Shown: positions 1 through 27,242 of the stretch, one piece after another
How positions within the stretch are numbered: the first letter of the stretch is position 1
Layout: the number at the start of each line of letters is the position of its first letter
Program-made: the position numbers and the translations under genes
Origin: Glandiceps talaboti
Taxonomy: Eukaryota > Hemichordata > Enteropneusta > Spengelidae
Length of the DNA stretch: 64,000 bases
Direction: 5' to 3'
NCBI RefSeq assembly: GCF_964340395.1
Contig: NC_135551.1
Span: 17,943,503-18,007,502, forward strand
The notes under the pieces: generated by a model
The model's database searches: none
The model's input: the letters and a program-made list of their open reading frames with translations, nothing else
Told to the model about the DNA's origin: nothing

Positions 1-24
1 ACAATTTAGAATAATCTCTTCTAT

Positions 25-420
25 ATTAAACTATCTATGAAGATTACCATTACGAAACCTTCAAGTTCACGTTCCAAAGTGCAATATAAGTGAAGCACTG
101 ATTGTGAAACAGCCAAGCATTTACATGACATGTTCTGTAACTAGCGTGGTAGCTAGGTAATACATGTATATGTATATATATATATATATGTATACTAATA
201 TTTGAACTGATAAGTAATATTAAAGAATTCATGTAAGAAACAGGGGAAGGATTTTTCTCTTCCACCACAATCCAAAAAACAATGACCCATCCACAATTTT
301 CAAAACATCATGACCCCCTACTGCCAATTTCAAAAACAGGGTGACTCCCCTCCCCCAATAAATCCACCCCCAGACAAAGAAACTGACCAGTCCCTAAAGG
401 CTTTTATTGGCCATTTTTGA
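25..420 (-). repeat. 400-bp dispersed repeat, inverted relative to 52555-52960
   Basis: The reverse complement of this stretch matches 52555-52960 along almost its whole length, including CTTCCACCACAATCC, CAATTTTCAAAACA, CTGCCAATTTCAAAAACAGG and TACCATTACGAAACCTTCAA. A partial third copy is at 54205-54340. It has no gene content. Confidence 0.75.
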
Positions 421-960
421 AAGAATGAAAGAAATGCTTGTTTTCAAAGAATCGACAATCTTGTTTTGTCTAATGGAGTTAATGTCGTCTTCGACGGCCA
501 TATTGGATTCCAAAATGACGTAATTTAGACAAATTCTTTACTTCTACCTGCCATCCCCATTTATACGTAGGTCGTCCTACCTGAGGTAGTCCCAAGTCCT
601 ACCTGAGTTAGGATAGATTTGTGTCTACATGTATGAAAGTTACGGCATAGATGTCGCACGTTCCCTCCTTACAGAACTTAAAACAAAGTCAGGAGGGTTT
701 CAGGAAACCTCTCAAAGGTGTCCTATGTCAGGAAGGTTTCAGAACGGTTTCAGGACATGTTTGCGTTTACACGGGCTTCAAAATATCCTGAATCCTACTT
801 CAGGTAGGATTTTCAGTGTTGTGTAGACGGGGCTAAGCCATTAAATGAAAAGAAATCATTTAGAAATTTGTCAATATATCGACACCAAAATGTATGTGCT
901 CACGCAAACTATAAGACAGTGATATCTGTATCGGTCGTTAATCAATCATTCCATATATTC
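421..960. other. No gene seen; short GC-richer internal repeats
   Basis: The stretch holds CTACCTGAG and TCAGG motifs repeated between 555 and 810 (CCTACCTGAGGTAG, AGTCAGGAGGGTTTCAGG, GTCAGGAAGGTTTCAG). No exon with good borders was found, and the receptor's start exon is not here as far as can be seen. Confidence 0.4.
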
Positions 961-972
961 CAATATTTCCAG

Positions 973-16706
<15,734 letters not shown>

Positions 16707-16744
16707 GAGGAGAACATGATGACATTTAGACTTCAAACAGACAT

Positions 16745-17097
16745 GAAGGTGATAAAAGGGTGACTTGCAAATTATTCATTAACACTGTCAGGTACATCAA
16801 CAAATTGTATAGGCCACATACGATTTGTTATGGTTAATGTATATACTGAATGGTATTGAAATTGAAGTATGCAGTCTTAAGATATAGCCTAATTACCGAA
16901 ACTCATTAATTATGCAAATTATTCATTAATACCATAAGGTACATCAACAAATCTTATAGGACAAATGTACTTGGTTATATTCAATGAATATGCTAAATTA
17001 TATCGAAATTGAAGTAGGCAGTCTTAAGATATAGCCTAATTGCCTAAACTCATTAATTATGCAAATTATTCATTAAGACTTAAAGTTACATCAACAT
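16745..17097 (+). repeat. 147-bp tandem repeat array, left of the L1-like LINE
   Basis: About 2.4 units with a period of 147-148 bp, marked by TGCAAATTATTCATTAA at about 16765, 16912 and 17060 and by CTTAAGATATAGCCTAATT. The same family recurs inverted at 19850-20560 and elsewhere. It resembles the tandem cores of Helitron-like non-autonomous elements of the kind called pearl in molluscs; this assignment is by analogy. Confidence 0.8.
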
Positions 17098-19850
17098 GTT
17101 TGATAAGGCATGGAAGGACAAAGAATTGATTATGAAAAACGGACGTAAGCTGACCGGATCAAATATCACAGTGGACGAAGATTTCTCCGGAAGAGTGAGG
17201 GAACTAAGAAAGAACTGTTTACTAAAAGACGTGAACTGATAAGAGACGATGAATCCATAAAAGCAACAGTTAGGTATGATAAACTCATTGTAACAAAGAA
17301 TAATGTAACGGTAGTGTATAAGGGTGATGAAAATTTTAATCAAGTTATGCCTATCACACCGCAAAGACATAAATAGGGGTGTGGCCATGGCCGACACAGC
17401 GAACCACCTCCAACCGCACTTTTAATGACATTGGACAATGTAAACATGTGTTGTTGGAATGTTCAGGGTCTCAAAAACAAAGTAAAGAACCCTGAGTTTA
17501 TAAATATTTGTTAAAGGTTTGATATAGTTGGTTTTGTTGAAACTTGGGGTAGGGATGTTTGTGAATTTGAAAATTGTTTTCCAGGCTACAAAATGTTTTG
17601 TTTCTGCAGACAAAGAACAACACAAAAATGTCGCTATAGTGGTAGCTGGATGGTTTTAGTTAAATCAAAGTACCAAAATGGAGTAAGCGAAATAAAATGT
17701 GACTTGCAGGATTCAGTAATTGTAAGACTGAAAAAAAAAGAATTTTGGGGTTTTGATAAAGATTGTATCCTAGGTTTTACTTACACCCCCCCCCCCCCCG
17801 AAGGTGCTACGTTTTATGACTCAGTAAACTATAGCAATGGAATAGAAAATATGGAAGACAAATTGTCAGAAATAAAAGCTGAGCATACTGATGCAAAGTT
17901 TTTAATAGCTGGGGATTCTAACGCTAGATGTGGAACTTTAGCAGATTACATCCTTGATGATGTTATTGAATTTGTCGATGGTATATCAGAAGACTATTTA
18001 TCGGATCACTTTTGTTTACCAAGGAAGGCAAAAGATTTAGTTAATAATTTCGGTACAAGTTTAATCTCCCTGTGTTGTTCTTTGGCAGTTCATTTTCTAA
18101 ATGGTCGAGTACTGGGAAATAAGGACGGAAACTTTTCTTGTATTGCAAAGAGGGGTAGGAGCACTGTGGATTATGTATGTGCATCTAGTAGTTTATTTGT
18201 ATATATTTCTAGTTTTGAAATCCCAACAATATTAGGTTCTGATCACTTTCCGCTGGTGTTCAGTATGAAGTGTAATTACATTATAAATGATAGTCCAATT
18301 TCAGAAAACTCTGAAAATATTATTAAAGGGGTCTACAAATGGAAAGAAGATGCTAGTGGTACCTTTTGATACTTTTTTTCACATTGCATAGTACCCAGGA
18401 AAAAAATTAATGAATTACAACAACTAGTTGAAACAGATGTAAACAAAGCAGTAAATAATTTGTCATAACTTCTTCAAGAAGCAGGAAATAGAGCAGGGAT
18501 GTTTACCATACAAGGCTAAGAAGGACAGACATTGCCATGAGCAATCAAAATGGTATGATAATGATTGTAAAAAATGAGAGATAAAAAATTCTACTGTCTA
18601 CAGAAATTTAGAGTCTCTGGCAGTGATAGAGACTATACTGAATATTGTAAAGTTAGAAATGAATATTCCAAAATTTGTAAGGATAAATTTAAACTTTATC
18701 AAGATACACAACAAGAAAGCTAAAAGAAGAACATAATATGAAAGCATTGTGGAAGATTCTCAAAGGGTACAAATATTCTAGCAGTCCACAACATTCAATC
18801 GGTACTTCGGATTTGGCAACTTACTTTGCCTCACTTTTAAATGCAAATGAGGATGATGGTAATGTCTTTGAAAATGAATTGTTTTCTACTGAGCAGAGTG
18901 ATTCCAAAGATGAACATTCACATGATGATGAAACTAATATTTTGACTGAGCCAATTACAAATGATGAAATTATGCAAAGTATTAAATATTGAAAGAATAA
19001 TAAATCAGCTGGCCCAGACCAGCTGGTGGGGGAAATTTTTAAAACCACAGAAGGGGTATTGTTGCCACTTATGAACAAAGTTTTCAATAAAATATTTGAC
19101 TAAATATTTGAGAAGGGTGTGCAAAGGGGATTATTATACCAATATATAAAAAGGGGACCAAATAACCCAGGAAACTAAAGGGGAATCACTCTGCTCAGTA
19201 TTTTCAGCAAGATCTTTACTGGAATTTTGAACAAAAGGTTTTACAGCTGGGCTGAGCATACTAGTAATATTCCAGAAGAGCAGGCAGGTTTTCGTAAGAA
19301 ATATAGTACTATAGATAACATTTTTGTTTTAAGTGTATTAATACAAAAACATTTAACTAGAAGGAGATTACCATTTTATTGTTTATTTGTTGACTTCCAA
19401 AAAGCATTTGACAGTGAAGACCATAGAAGATTATTTAATAAACTAAGTTCTAGTGGGGTAGGGGGTAAAATGTTCACTATTATTAAGAGTATCTATGCTG
19501 ACGTTAAATCATGTGTCTGAGTGGAAGACCAAATGACAGACTTTTTTAGTTGCAACGTTGGAGTAAGACAAGGATGTATGGTCAGTCCACTGTTATTTGT
19601 GTTATTTACTAGTGAACTCAAAAAATGCATCACTACGTCAGAATACTCAGGAATCCAAATTGATGAATTGTGTGATCTTTTTCTACTAATGTTTGTTGAT
19701 GATATTGTATTGTTTTCAAATACTGTCTATGGCTTACAAAGGCTTATCAACACTTTGCAATGTTATTGTTTGAAATGGAAAATTAAATTCAATCTAGACA
19801 AAACAAAAATAGTTGTTTTCAATGGAGGAGGCACCCTATATACTATAATT
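17098..19850 (+). mobile_element. Degenerate L1-like LINE (ORF1 tail, endonuclease, reverse transcriptase)
   Basis: Decayed non-LTR retrotransposon. 17098-17376 carries an ORF1 C-terminus with frame breaks (LIMKNGRKLTGSNITVDEDF; later VTVVYKGDEN). ORF2 starts near 17440 (CCWNVQGLKNK) with an in-frame TAA soon after. It then has apurinic endonuclease motifs: ETW near 17541, GDSNAR near 17910 and SDHFPL near 18240. The reverse transcriptase follows with AGFRKKYST (about 19280), FVDFQKAFD (about 19390) and MFVDD (about 19692; the usual box is F/YADD). Several stops (for example TGA near 19518) make it inactive. The 3' part after NLDKTKIVVF is missing, and the sequence runs straight into an inverted copy of the 147-bp array. 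Confidence 0.85.
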
Positions 19851-20670
19851 TAGTATATTCGTTAAACATAACAACATACATTTGTCCTATAAAATTCGTT
19901 TATATATCTTACAGCGTTAATGAATTGTTTGCATAATTAATTATTTTTAGTAATTAGGCTATATCTTAAGAATGCATACTTCAAATTCAACACAATTTAG
20001 AACATATGTTAACCATAAGAAAACACATATGTCCTATCAAGTTTGTTGATGTATCTTACAATGTTAATGAATAATTTGCATAATTACTGATTTTTGGTAA
20101 TTAGGCTATATCTTCAGAATACATACTTCAATTTCAATATAATTCAGTACACATGTTAACCTTAACAATCGCATATGTCCTGTAAAGCTTGTTGATGTAC
20201 CTTTCAGTGTTAATGAATAATTTGATTAATTAATGATTCTTGGTAATTTGGCTATATCTTAAGACTGCATACTTCAATTTCAATACAATTTAGTACATAC
20301 GTTAACCATAACAAAGCAGATATGTCCTATAAAACTGTTGATATAGCTTACAGTTTTAATGAAAAATTTCCATAATTAATGATTTTAGGTAACTAGGTTG
20401 TATCTTAAAAATGCAAGCTTCAAATTTCGTATAATATGATACATATATCAACCATAATAATACGCACCTGTCCTATGAAGTTTGTTGCTACAACTTTTAC
20501 CTTTAATGAGTATTTTGAATAATGAATATATTCAGTAATTAAGCAGTATCATACACTCTTACATACATTAACCTAAGAAAGCATGCTTGTCCAAAAACAA
20601 AGCCTGTTACCATTGTTTTTTTTTAATTTAATGAGTTATTTGCATAATTAGTGATTCCCTTATGGGAGGC
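19850..20670 (-). repeat. 147-bp tandem repeat array, inverted copy right of the LINE
   Basis: About five diverged units of the same repeat as 16745-17097 but in reverse orientation, marked by GTAATTAGGCTATATCTTAA and TTTGCATAATTA about every 147 bp. It ends at CCCTTATGGGAGGCATTCAG (about 20657), an end motif also seen at about 25979 and 62596. Confidence 0.8.
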
Positions 20671-21086
20671 ATTCAGTTTAAAGCTGGTTTTTGTTTTGTA
20701 TTGCTACCTATGTGTACAGTGTTCTTATTTGTGAAATTTAGTTATTTTTGTCAAGTAACCTTTGAACCTATGAAGCTTATGAGGCTGTGAAATGTAACGA
20801 AAGGCCAGTGGCCTAATTTATGCAAATAAACCTTAATTGAAGTTAACAGTGAATAAAGCATATGTTATATACGTTTTTTGATATTTGTACCAAATAATAT
20901 GAAGTTTGAAACTTGAATTCATAAGATATACACTAATTGCTGAAAACCGTTGAATATGCAAATGAGTCTTTACAATTAATTGGATGTTTACCAAAACCTA
21001 CCCAGATCTTCCTTTTCCTCATAAGGAAGATATGTACTAAATTTCATATCAATTGACCCTGTCGTTTTGAAGAAAACGATGACACA

Positions 21087-21128
<42 letters not shown>

Positions 21129-21540
21129 TTTCTGCCTATATAGTATCTCCTTCCTTACGGTAGCAAAAAATGATTCTATTTCGGCCATTTAATAGTACAG
21201 ATGGTATCAGTAGTAAATTCAATCATTACCTCCCATAAGGGTATGGGAGGTAATAAAAGGGGAATGTCTGTCTGTGTGTGTGTCTGTCTGTCTGTCTTTG
21301 TGTCTGTGTCATCATTTTCTAAACATCGGCTGGCTCAATTGTAATGTAATTGTAATCTTTAGGGTAATAGCTAGACCTGATTAGGTTTTAAGCCAGATCT
21401 GTTAATGTTTAATTAGAGAAATTTGCATATTAATGAAATCAACTAATTATGCAATATCTTAAGACTGCATACTTCAATTTCAATATAATTTAGTATATTC
21501 GTTAAACATAACAACATTTGTCCTATAAAATTCGTTGATT
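20670..21540. repeat. Further fragments of the 147-bp family with (AC)n and palindromic end
   Basis: No gene is visible. The stretch has TGCATAAATTA-like pieces, an (AC)n tract at 21085-21125 preceded by GAAGAAAACGATGACA, a palindrome at 21227-21252 (ATTACCTCCCAT / ATGGGAGGTAAT) followed by (GTCT)n, and a piece at 21456-21535 nearly identical to 19850-19905. Confidence 0.65.
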
Positions 21541-21699
21541 ATGAATATGATATGATATGGTGTTCCTGGACAGAGTCTGCTGTCACATGGTGTATTACAT
21601 AACTTTATTACTATTGCTATAGGTCCATTGCGCAGCAATTTTCTTTCTCTTTTCATTGCTATGTACAGCATAATTGTTTATTGTCAACTACAAATGAAT

Positions 21700-21960
21700 T
21701 TGACCTTAACCCCCCCCCCCCCATTCACCACCACTGTGTTGTGTTGTTGTGTAGATCAGAATAAAAAGTACCAATATTCAATTTGAGATATTTCTTTATT
21801 GATTGCTCTCTTTTTATTTGGTATAAAGTCGATCAGTTATTGTACGTACAGTACTTATGCCTTTTCAAAAAAGTTTTCATGTATATTTTTGAACTATATT
21901 TGTTATGGGTTGTTTGTGTTTAATTAGTGGTTATAATTGATATATATATATATATATATA
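21700..21960. other. No gene seen
   Basis: AT-rich sequence with a poly-C run near 21711-21721 and a short (TA)n at 21940-21960, leading into the next hammerhead-like element. Confidence 0.5.
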
Positions 21961-22080
21961 ACTTGGTGAGTATCAATCTGCTAAGACAGTGCTCTATACC
22001 GCAGTGGCAGAGCGTAATAGTTTTGGTAGTACTGGAACTCTTTCTTGGTTGTAACTCGGAGTTTCACGCATAGTCTTGAA
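21961..22080 (-). repeat. Tail and truncated hammerhead-like unit, copy D
   Basis: Matches 5840-5950 (AACTTGGTGAGTATCAATCT, GCTCTATACCGCAGT). It keeps GAAAC and stem III (minus strand) but lacks the CTGATGA box and stem II 5' side, which are replaced by TCTTGAA. Confidence 0.7.
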
Positions 22081-22122
22081 TTGTCTGATGATCGCACTAT
22101 GCGTGAAACTCCGAGTTACAAC
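22081..22122 (+). ncRNA. Hammerhead-ribozyme-like motif, copy E
   Basis: TTGT, CTGATGA (22085-22091), CGCA-CTA-TGCG stem II, GAAAC (22105-22109), ACT-CCG-AGT perfect 3-bp stem III, a GTT site, then ACAA pairing with TTGT. It is followed by a long (TA)n at 22160-22285, as in copies A and C. Confidence 0.6.
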
Positions 22123-22155
22123 CAAATAAAGAGTTCCAGCTTCCAGTACTACCAA

Positions 22156-22291
<136 letters not shown>

Positions 22292-22295
22292 TATT

Positions 22296-22695
22296 TATAC
22301 GTCACCTGTCACCAATCTCGCATTCTGATTGGTCGAGAGCCCTGCAGATACACAGGCGTATTTTTCACCAACAGCCGTATTTTTGCTTGTTGTATCACGT
22401 AATGTAATACAGTACGCAAAACAAAGACGCACTCATTTTTCTGCTGAAGGTTATAAGTTTGAGTATATCTTTGAGTGATATGCAAATAGTAAACATTACG
22501 TCATACTACTGAGCAAACGCGCAGTCTGATTGGATGATAAAGTTAAGGCTGAGATGTAAACAACCGCACTGCAGTCATAAGAGAAGTACGTGATACTACG
22601 CCCAAAAGTATAACGCGGAAGTGATTTTGTTTTAAAATGAAACAGCATTTTTAGACATTCAAATATTGAATTTCGTAGTCGCAGGTGACGTATAA
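22296..22695. mobile_element. Small element with 13-bp inverted ends
   Basis: TATACGTCACCTG near 22297 is repeated inverted as CAGGTGACGTATA near 22683. The interior has no ORF. It is MITE-like, and adjoins the next hairpin. Confidence 0.45.
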
Positions 22696-22696
22696 G

Positions 22697-22840
22697 TATG
22701 TTATTTGCCAAATACGGTTCCACATCTTGCTGCTCGAGGTAATTTTTCCGGTATAACGGCTCGCCTCCGGCTCTCCGTTATTACCGGAAAAATTACCTCT
22801 CGCAGCAAGATATGGAACGGTATTTGGCAAATAACATGTA
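22697..22840. repeat. Near-perfect 65-bp-arm hairpin
   Basis: ATGTTATTTGCCAAATACGG ... ATTTTTCCGGTATAACGG pairs with CCGTTATTACCGGAAAAAT ... TATTTGGCAAATAACAT around the loop CTCGCCTCCGGCTC. It could form a long stem-loop. Confidence 0.9.
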
Positions 22841-22894
22841 CATATATATATATATATACATTAGTTTATTGTATTTTTTTAATGAAAGTGCTTA

Positions 22895-22960
<66 letters not shown>
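22895..22960 (+). repeat. (TA)n(GT)n microsatellite
   Basis: TA repeats pass directly into a GT run. Confidence 0.95.
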
Positions 22961-23644
22961 GTGATGGGATTAGATGTATGAATATTACATATAATTTAAT
23001 CATCCAGATATATTTTCATTTGATCAGAAACTTAGTTGTTTTTTATTGATTGATTTGTAGATCTTAAAGTAATTACTAGTATATATGTACAAATATTAGT
23101 AATCAGTCCAACAGGCAGCCACAGAACATTTATCTATCAATATATCCCGTTACAGAAAAAATGTACACAGGTGAAGGGCTGTATGTTGTGGTATTATAAT
23201 AACCAATGAATGTTACTTATTGTTGTAAACTGTGTTTTGATATCGATGTTAAACGAGTATGAAATGGTAATTTGAATAAAACACATTAGATGTATCCAGT
23301 TGTGTGATATATATCTCCATTCAAATATTACAAATATAATTATAGTACTTAAAGTTAGGGAGGTCGAGACACAGACATTTTGATCGGAAAACAAAACAAT
23401 ATACCAAAATAAAGATCACAGCAACATGATAAAAAAGTAACATCAATTTGAAGTCCAAACCGCGCATGCTCAGATGCTAAGGATTTGGGGATTATTTGTC
23501 GTTGTGGTAATCACTTGATCTATATTTCTAGGTTTGATCAGAAGGCTAGTGATCATAAAGGTGAATATCAGGGTAACCTAGACAACAGCCGTTGTGACGC
23601 ATGTTCCGTGTGGCAGATTGATTAAAGAATTATTATTTTATATA

Positions 23645-23707
23645 GACTATATTATATTATATTATATTATATTATATTATATTATATATTATATTATATT
23701 ATATTAC
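23645..23707 (+). repeat. (TATTA)n microsatellite
   Basis: Pentanucleotide tract. Confidence 0.9.
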
Positions 23708-24057
23708 ATCTGCCATTATTTGAATTATTTACGAAAGGAATAATACATTTCCCACAATGCAACATTCAAGATTAAAGATGGTGAATTTGCAAGTTCTGTA
23801 TAACTGTAGTCATATGTAACAAGTTGAGTTTGTTGTAGAATGATAACATGTGTTACACCACATTATCAGCCAGTACGAAATGAAAAGTTTCAGGGAACAG
23901 AAATGTGGCTGCATACCACACCATACAGTCACAACATAGCTGTTAGGAGCAGTTCATGTTGGCATCTCGCTAATTAGCATTATACTGATCTGATCTCCAA
24001 AATACTTGTATTAAAACAATCTTCAAATCTGGTGCATAAAATATGTTGTCATTAAAT

Positions 24058-24375
24058 AAAATAATAATAATGTTAGTTTTTATATAGCGCTTTCCCATTT
24101 TGTCCTCAAAGCGCTTTACAATTGTTACCCCTGGCACAGATATATAGTGGCACAACGACTCTTTACACTTCGATCCTCAACTCCCTGGGGGCATACAATC
24201 CAATGCAGTGTCTATAAACGCATGGTATTAAAGCATTCACATTGCAACCTCTATCCTACCCGGTCCCCAATTTATACAGCTGGGTTGACTGAGGCACAGT
24301 CTTGGTTCAAATGTTGCCTAAGGAAACAAACGGCATAACATGCATATTACAAGCCATTCTAACCATTCGCCCATC
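24058..24375 (+). repeat. SINE-like dispersed repeat copy 1
   Basis: (AAT)n head, TATATAGCGCTTTCCC, CTCAAAGCGCTTTACAATT, CATTCACATTGCAACC, CTGGGTTGACTGAGGCACAG, and TCGCCCATCATGACTC end. It is about 75-80 percent like 47034-47360 by eye. There is no coding capacity. Confidence 0.8.
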
Positions 24376-24959
24376 ATGACTCTAAATCCAATGGTGAAGT
24401 ATACCGTGGTATGATTTCAGTTCATTTAATCTCACGAGACAATCCAGTATGCATAAATTACATTGTACCATGGCCACTAGATGGCGCTATTGTTAGTCAA
24501 ATGAGGATGTTCGGTTGTAACTACAATCTGTTGTTTATGTCATGTGTAGGATGACATATAACATGAGTTAGATCACTTCAGGTTTTTATGACTGTATTGA
24601 TTTTACTACTACACAGTCAGGTACAGTGCAAAATTAAATTTCAAATTAGTGGGACCGTGGACCAGTAATTTTAAACTTTGAAGGTTCCAAAGTTCAAACC
24701 AAACTGTGTTACTCTAGAATGTAGAACTGATAGGAAAGCCACAGTAAATAATAGGATATAAATAAGATACAATAGAACCATAAACTATACTCGTGCGTAG
24801 TTTGAAGGGAGCAGGGAGTGACATCACATTGTGTAAATTTCCGACTGTGTAAATATTTTTATGTCTAACAACCCAAATTATCGATACCTATAAATTCATC
24901 ATCACATTTTACAGTTTGTTGACTTTTTTTCAATCATCACTGCTGAGTCACATAGTAAT

Positions 24960-27242
24960 ATGGCGTCTATGGCGACCCGAGCCTTCCTGGCTGTTCGCAA
25001 CAAGTCAGACGACGGTATTGAACTTGATAGGCATGTCTTAGAGAACCCAGGGGCCATCGATAATGTATTGGATGATATTTTACCAGCCTCTCTTCACGAG
25101 GTGAGTACATGTTCTGCAGCTAGGTTTCGTCCCCGACACCCGACGGACTCAAAACTGAAATAATACAATTGAGACTACAGGGAAGGATTCTGCTTCACTG
25201 CCGTCGGGTGTATTCAGATCTGAGGCTATCTGACGCTCAATATGACGCTACCTGAATTTGAATCTAACGCCAACTTTATACTCGTGCTCTACACTGAGAA
25301 AGACTCTGTTTTCAGGGGTTTCGTGCCAACCTTATTTTGTGTTTCCCTTGGATCTGCACTCTGCATTGGCTGGACAAACACAACAAAAAAGAAGACCGAG
25401 GCAGGGTATTTAAGTGATTTAAACTCACCAGAAAACATTTTTTGTTGGCCTTAAAATAGGTTGACAATGAGCGTGGAGTTTACAAACAGGTGAAATATTT
25501 ATCATCGTTTCAATTTCGTCAAATATGGACTTATCATTTTCAAATTTCACACACTAATGCGCACATGAATAGAGAGAAATCATGTCTTTTTAGATTTTCG
25601 ATTAGAAGTTTAGGAAATATTATATTGACCTCAAACCGTCTCCTTTTTACCATGTTCTTTTCCGATTTCTCTCGATAACAAACTACCACTGTTTGTTGCA
25701 AGGCTTGTACATAATCATTTATCTAGCTCCGTATCTCAGGAATGATATAAATACACTCTCACATATTTATCAAGTGTAATAATCTATAATTTATACCCAA
25801 ATGTGTGTGATCAAAATCTGGAAAATAGACCAAGCCTCACCTAGCCTACGAAGAAAATTTCACGACAATGTATCAATAATGGTGACCTATACACTGACCT
25901 CTATATAATTAGTGTACAGTGAGGGTGCGCCAGCTAAATTTCTTGCATAAATAATGAAATTGCAAGACTATACCCTTACGGAAGGCATTCAGTTTAAATC
26001 TGGTTCAGTTTAATCTGGTTCTCTATGATTTAATTCCATCGTTGTGGTAGTTTCTATACACTGAAGCAATATATTAGTAATAATAAGAATGCTGAACAAT
26101 TGTAAGCAGCACGGTTTATATTAGCACAACCACCAAAGTTGATTGGCTATTACTGAACTATCAGAAAGCAGTAAGAAAATAAGTCTGAACGCCAACACAG
26201 GAACATTTGGTTGGAGATATGATAATGGAACTATGGGATTTAGATCTGGCAGAGATGTTTGATCAACAAGAAATTGTGACAAATGCAATATAGGTATAGA
26301 GGTGTGAGAAATTACCAACATGACTGGAGAGATAGCCACAAGTTTGACCCACCAACTAGGAATACTTTGCAGTTCATAACAGTCGAAATAGGGACAACTG
26401 TCGCTGCATATATTGAGGAGAGAACTTCAAATGTGTGAAATAGTGATTGTGTATGTATATAGAGCCTTTCTGTAAATTTATTTAACAGCTTTACTGGGTG
26501 GAATTTCCCAAAATGTGAAGTGGTAAACATGTCATTCAGAGGTTGTTCTCGGTACAAATGAATAACGGTATGAATTTATTGTTGAGGGAAGATCAGACCA
26601 CTATTTTCAATAATGCCAGAGTGATTTTATAACATGTGATACCTGGAGTCGTTCTTCGTAGGCATGTGACTGGTGGTGGAAGGATAAATTTGTAGTCTGA
26701 ACTCTTTGATATAAAGATTGCCTGTAAGTTAATTTCGTTATAGCTGATTAGCTATAGTGATTTCAATTTGAGTCTATAATGTCATAATTGCAAGTGTAAT
26801 CATCCGCTGCATACACAATCATTTTCTTCAGCATACATTGGAATTACAGGGGATACTTTTTTCCATATCCAAGTTGCCAGCATCTGGTAAAGCATATGTT
26901 ACAGTAACTACCTCTCCTTATTTGTTAAAACTGTGGACTTAGGCATCGTATATATTAATTATTTTGCACTGCCTGGGCCCTCAAGGTTCCATTAGGGCCT
27001 ATTAAGGTGTCTGTTGATATATTTGCATAATATCGTTTAAAAGAAATGTCTTTAATAGGGAAACAGTGTCTACTGCGGAAGATTCTGCTTTTCAATACTG
27101 TATTTAAATTTGACTTAATTTGATTTGATAGTCACTTAGACTATTACAAAGCTACATGCAGACTTGATAGCAAAATAATCTAATCATTTTTCTTGCAGGA
27201 GCAAACTTGACTTTGCAGAGAAGTGAAATAAATCTTTGGCAG
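24960..27242 (+). CDS. Possible start of an unrecognised gene (three small exons)
   Basis: An ATG at 24960 opens 47 codons (MASMATRAFLAVRNK, later ENPGAIDNVLDDILP) that end exactly at a GTGAGT donor (25100, phase 0). Two downstream stretches fit as next exons. The first is 26832-26886 (TTTTCTTCAG acceptor, HTLELQGILFSISKLPAS, GTAAAG donor, phase 0 to 1). The second is 27199-27242 (TTTCTTGCAG acceptor, ANLTLQRSEINLWQ, phase 1 to 0, weak GTCTGT donor). The three keep one open frame of about 80 residues. No family is recognised and no later exon was found before the repeats at 28.8 kb. It may be a real cytoplasmic protein's 5' end, a broken copy, or a chance chain; the first exon is the best supported. 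Confidence 0.4.

Noticed and set aside
26121-26557. Minus-strand frames as a gene
   Set aside because: The two frames overlap, show no family and have no convincing splice sites.
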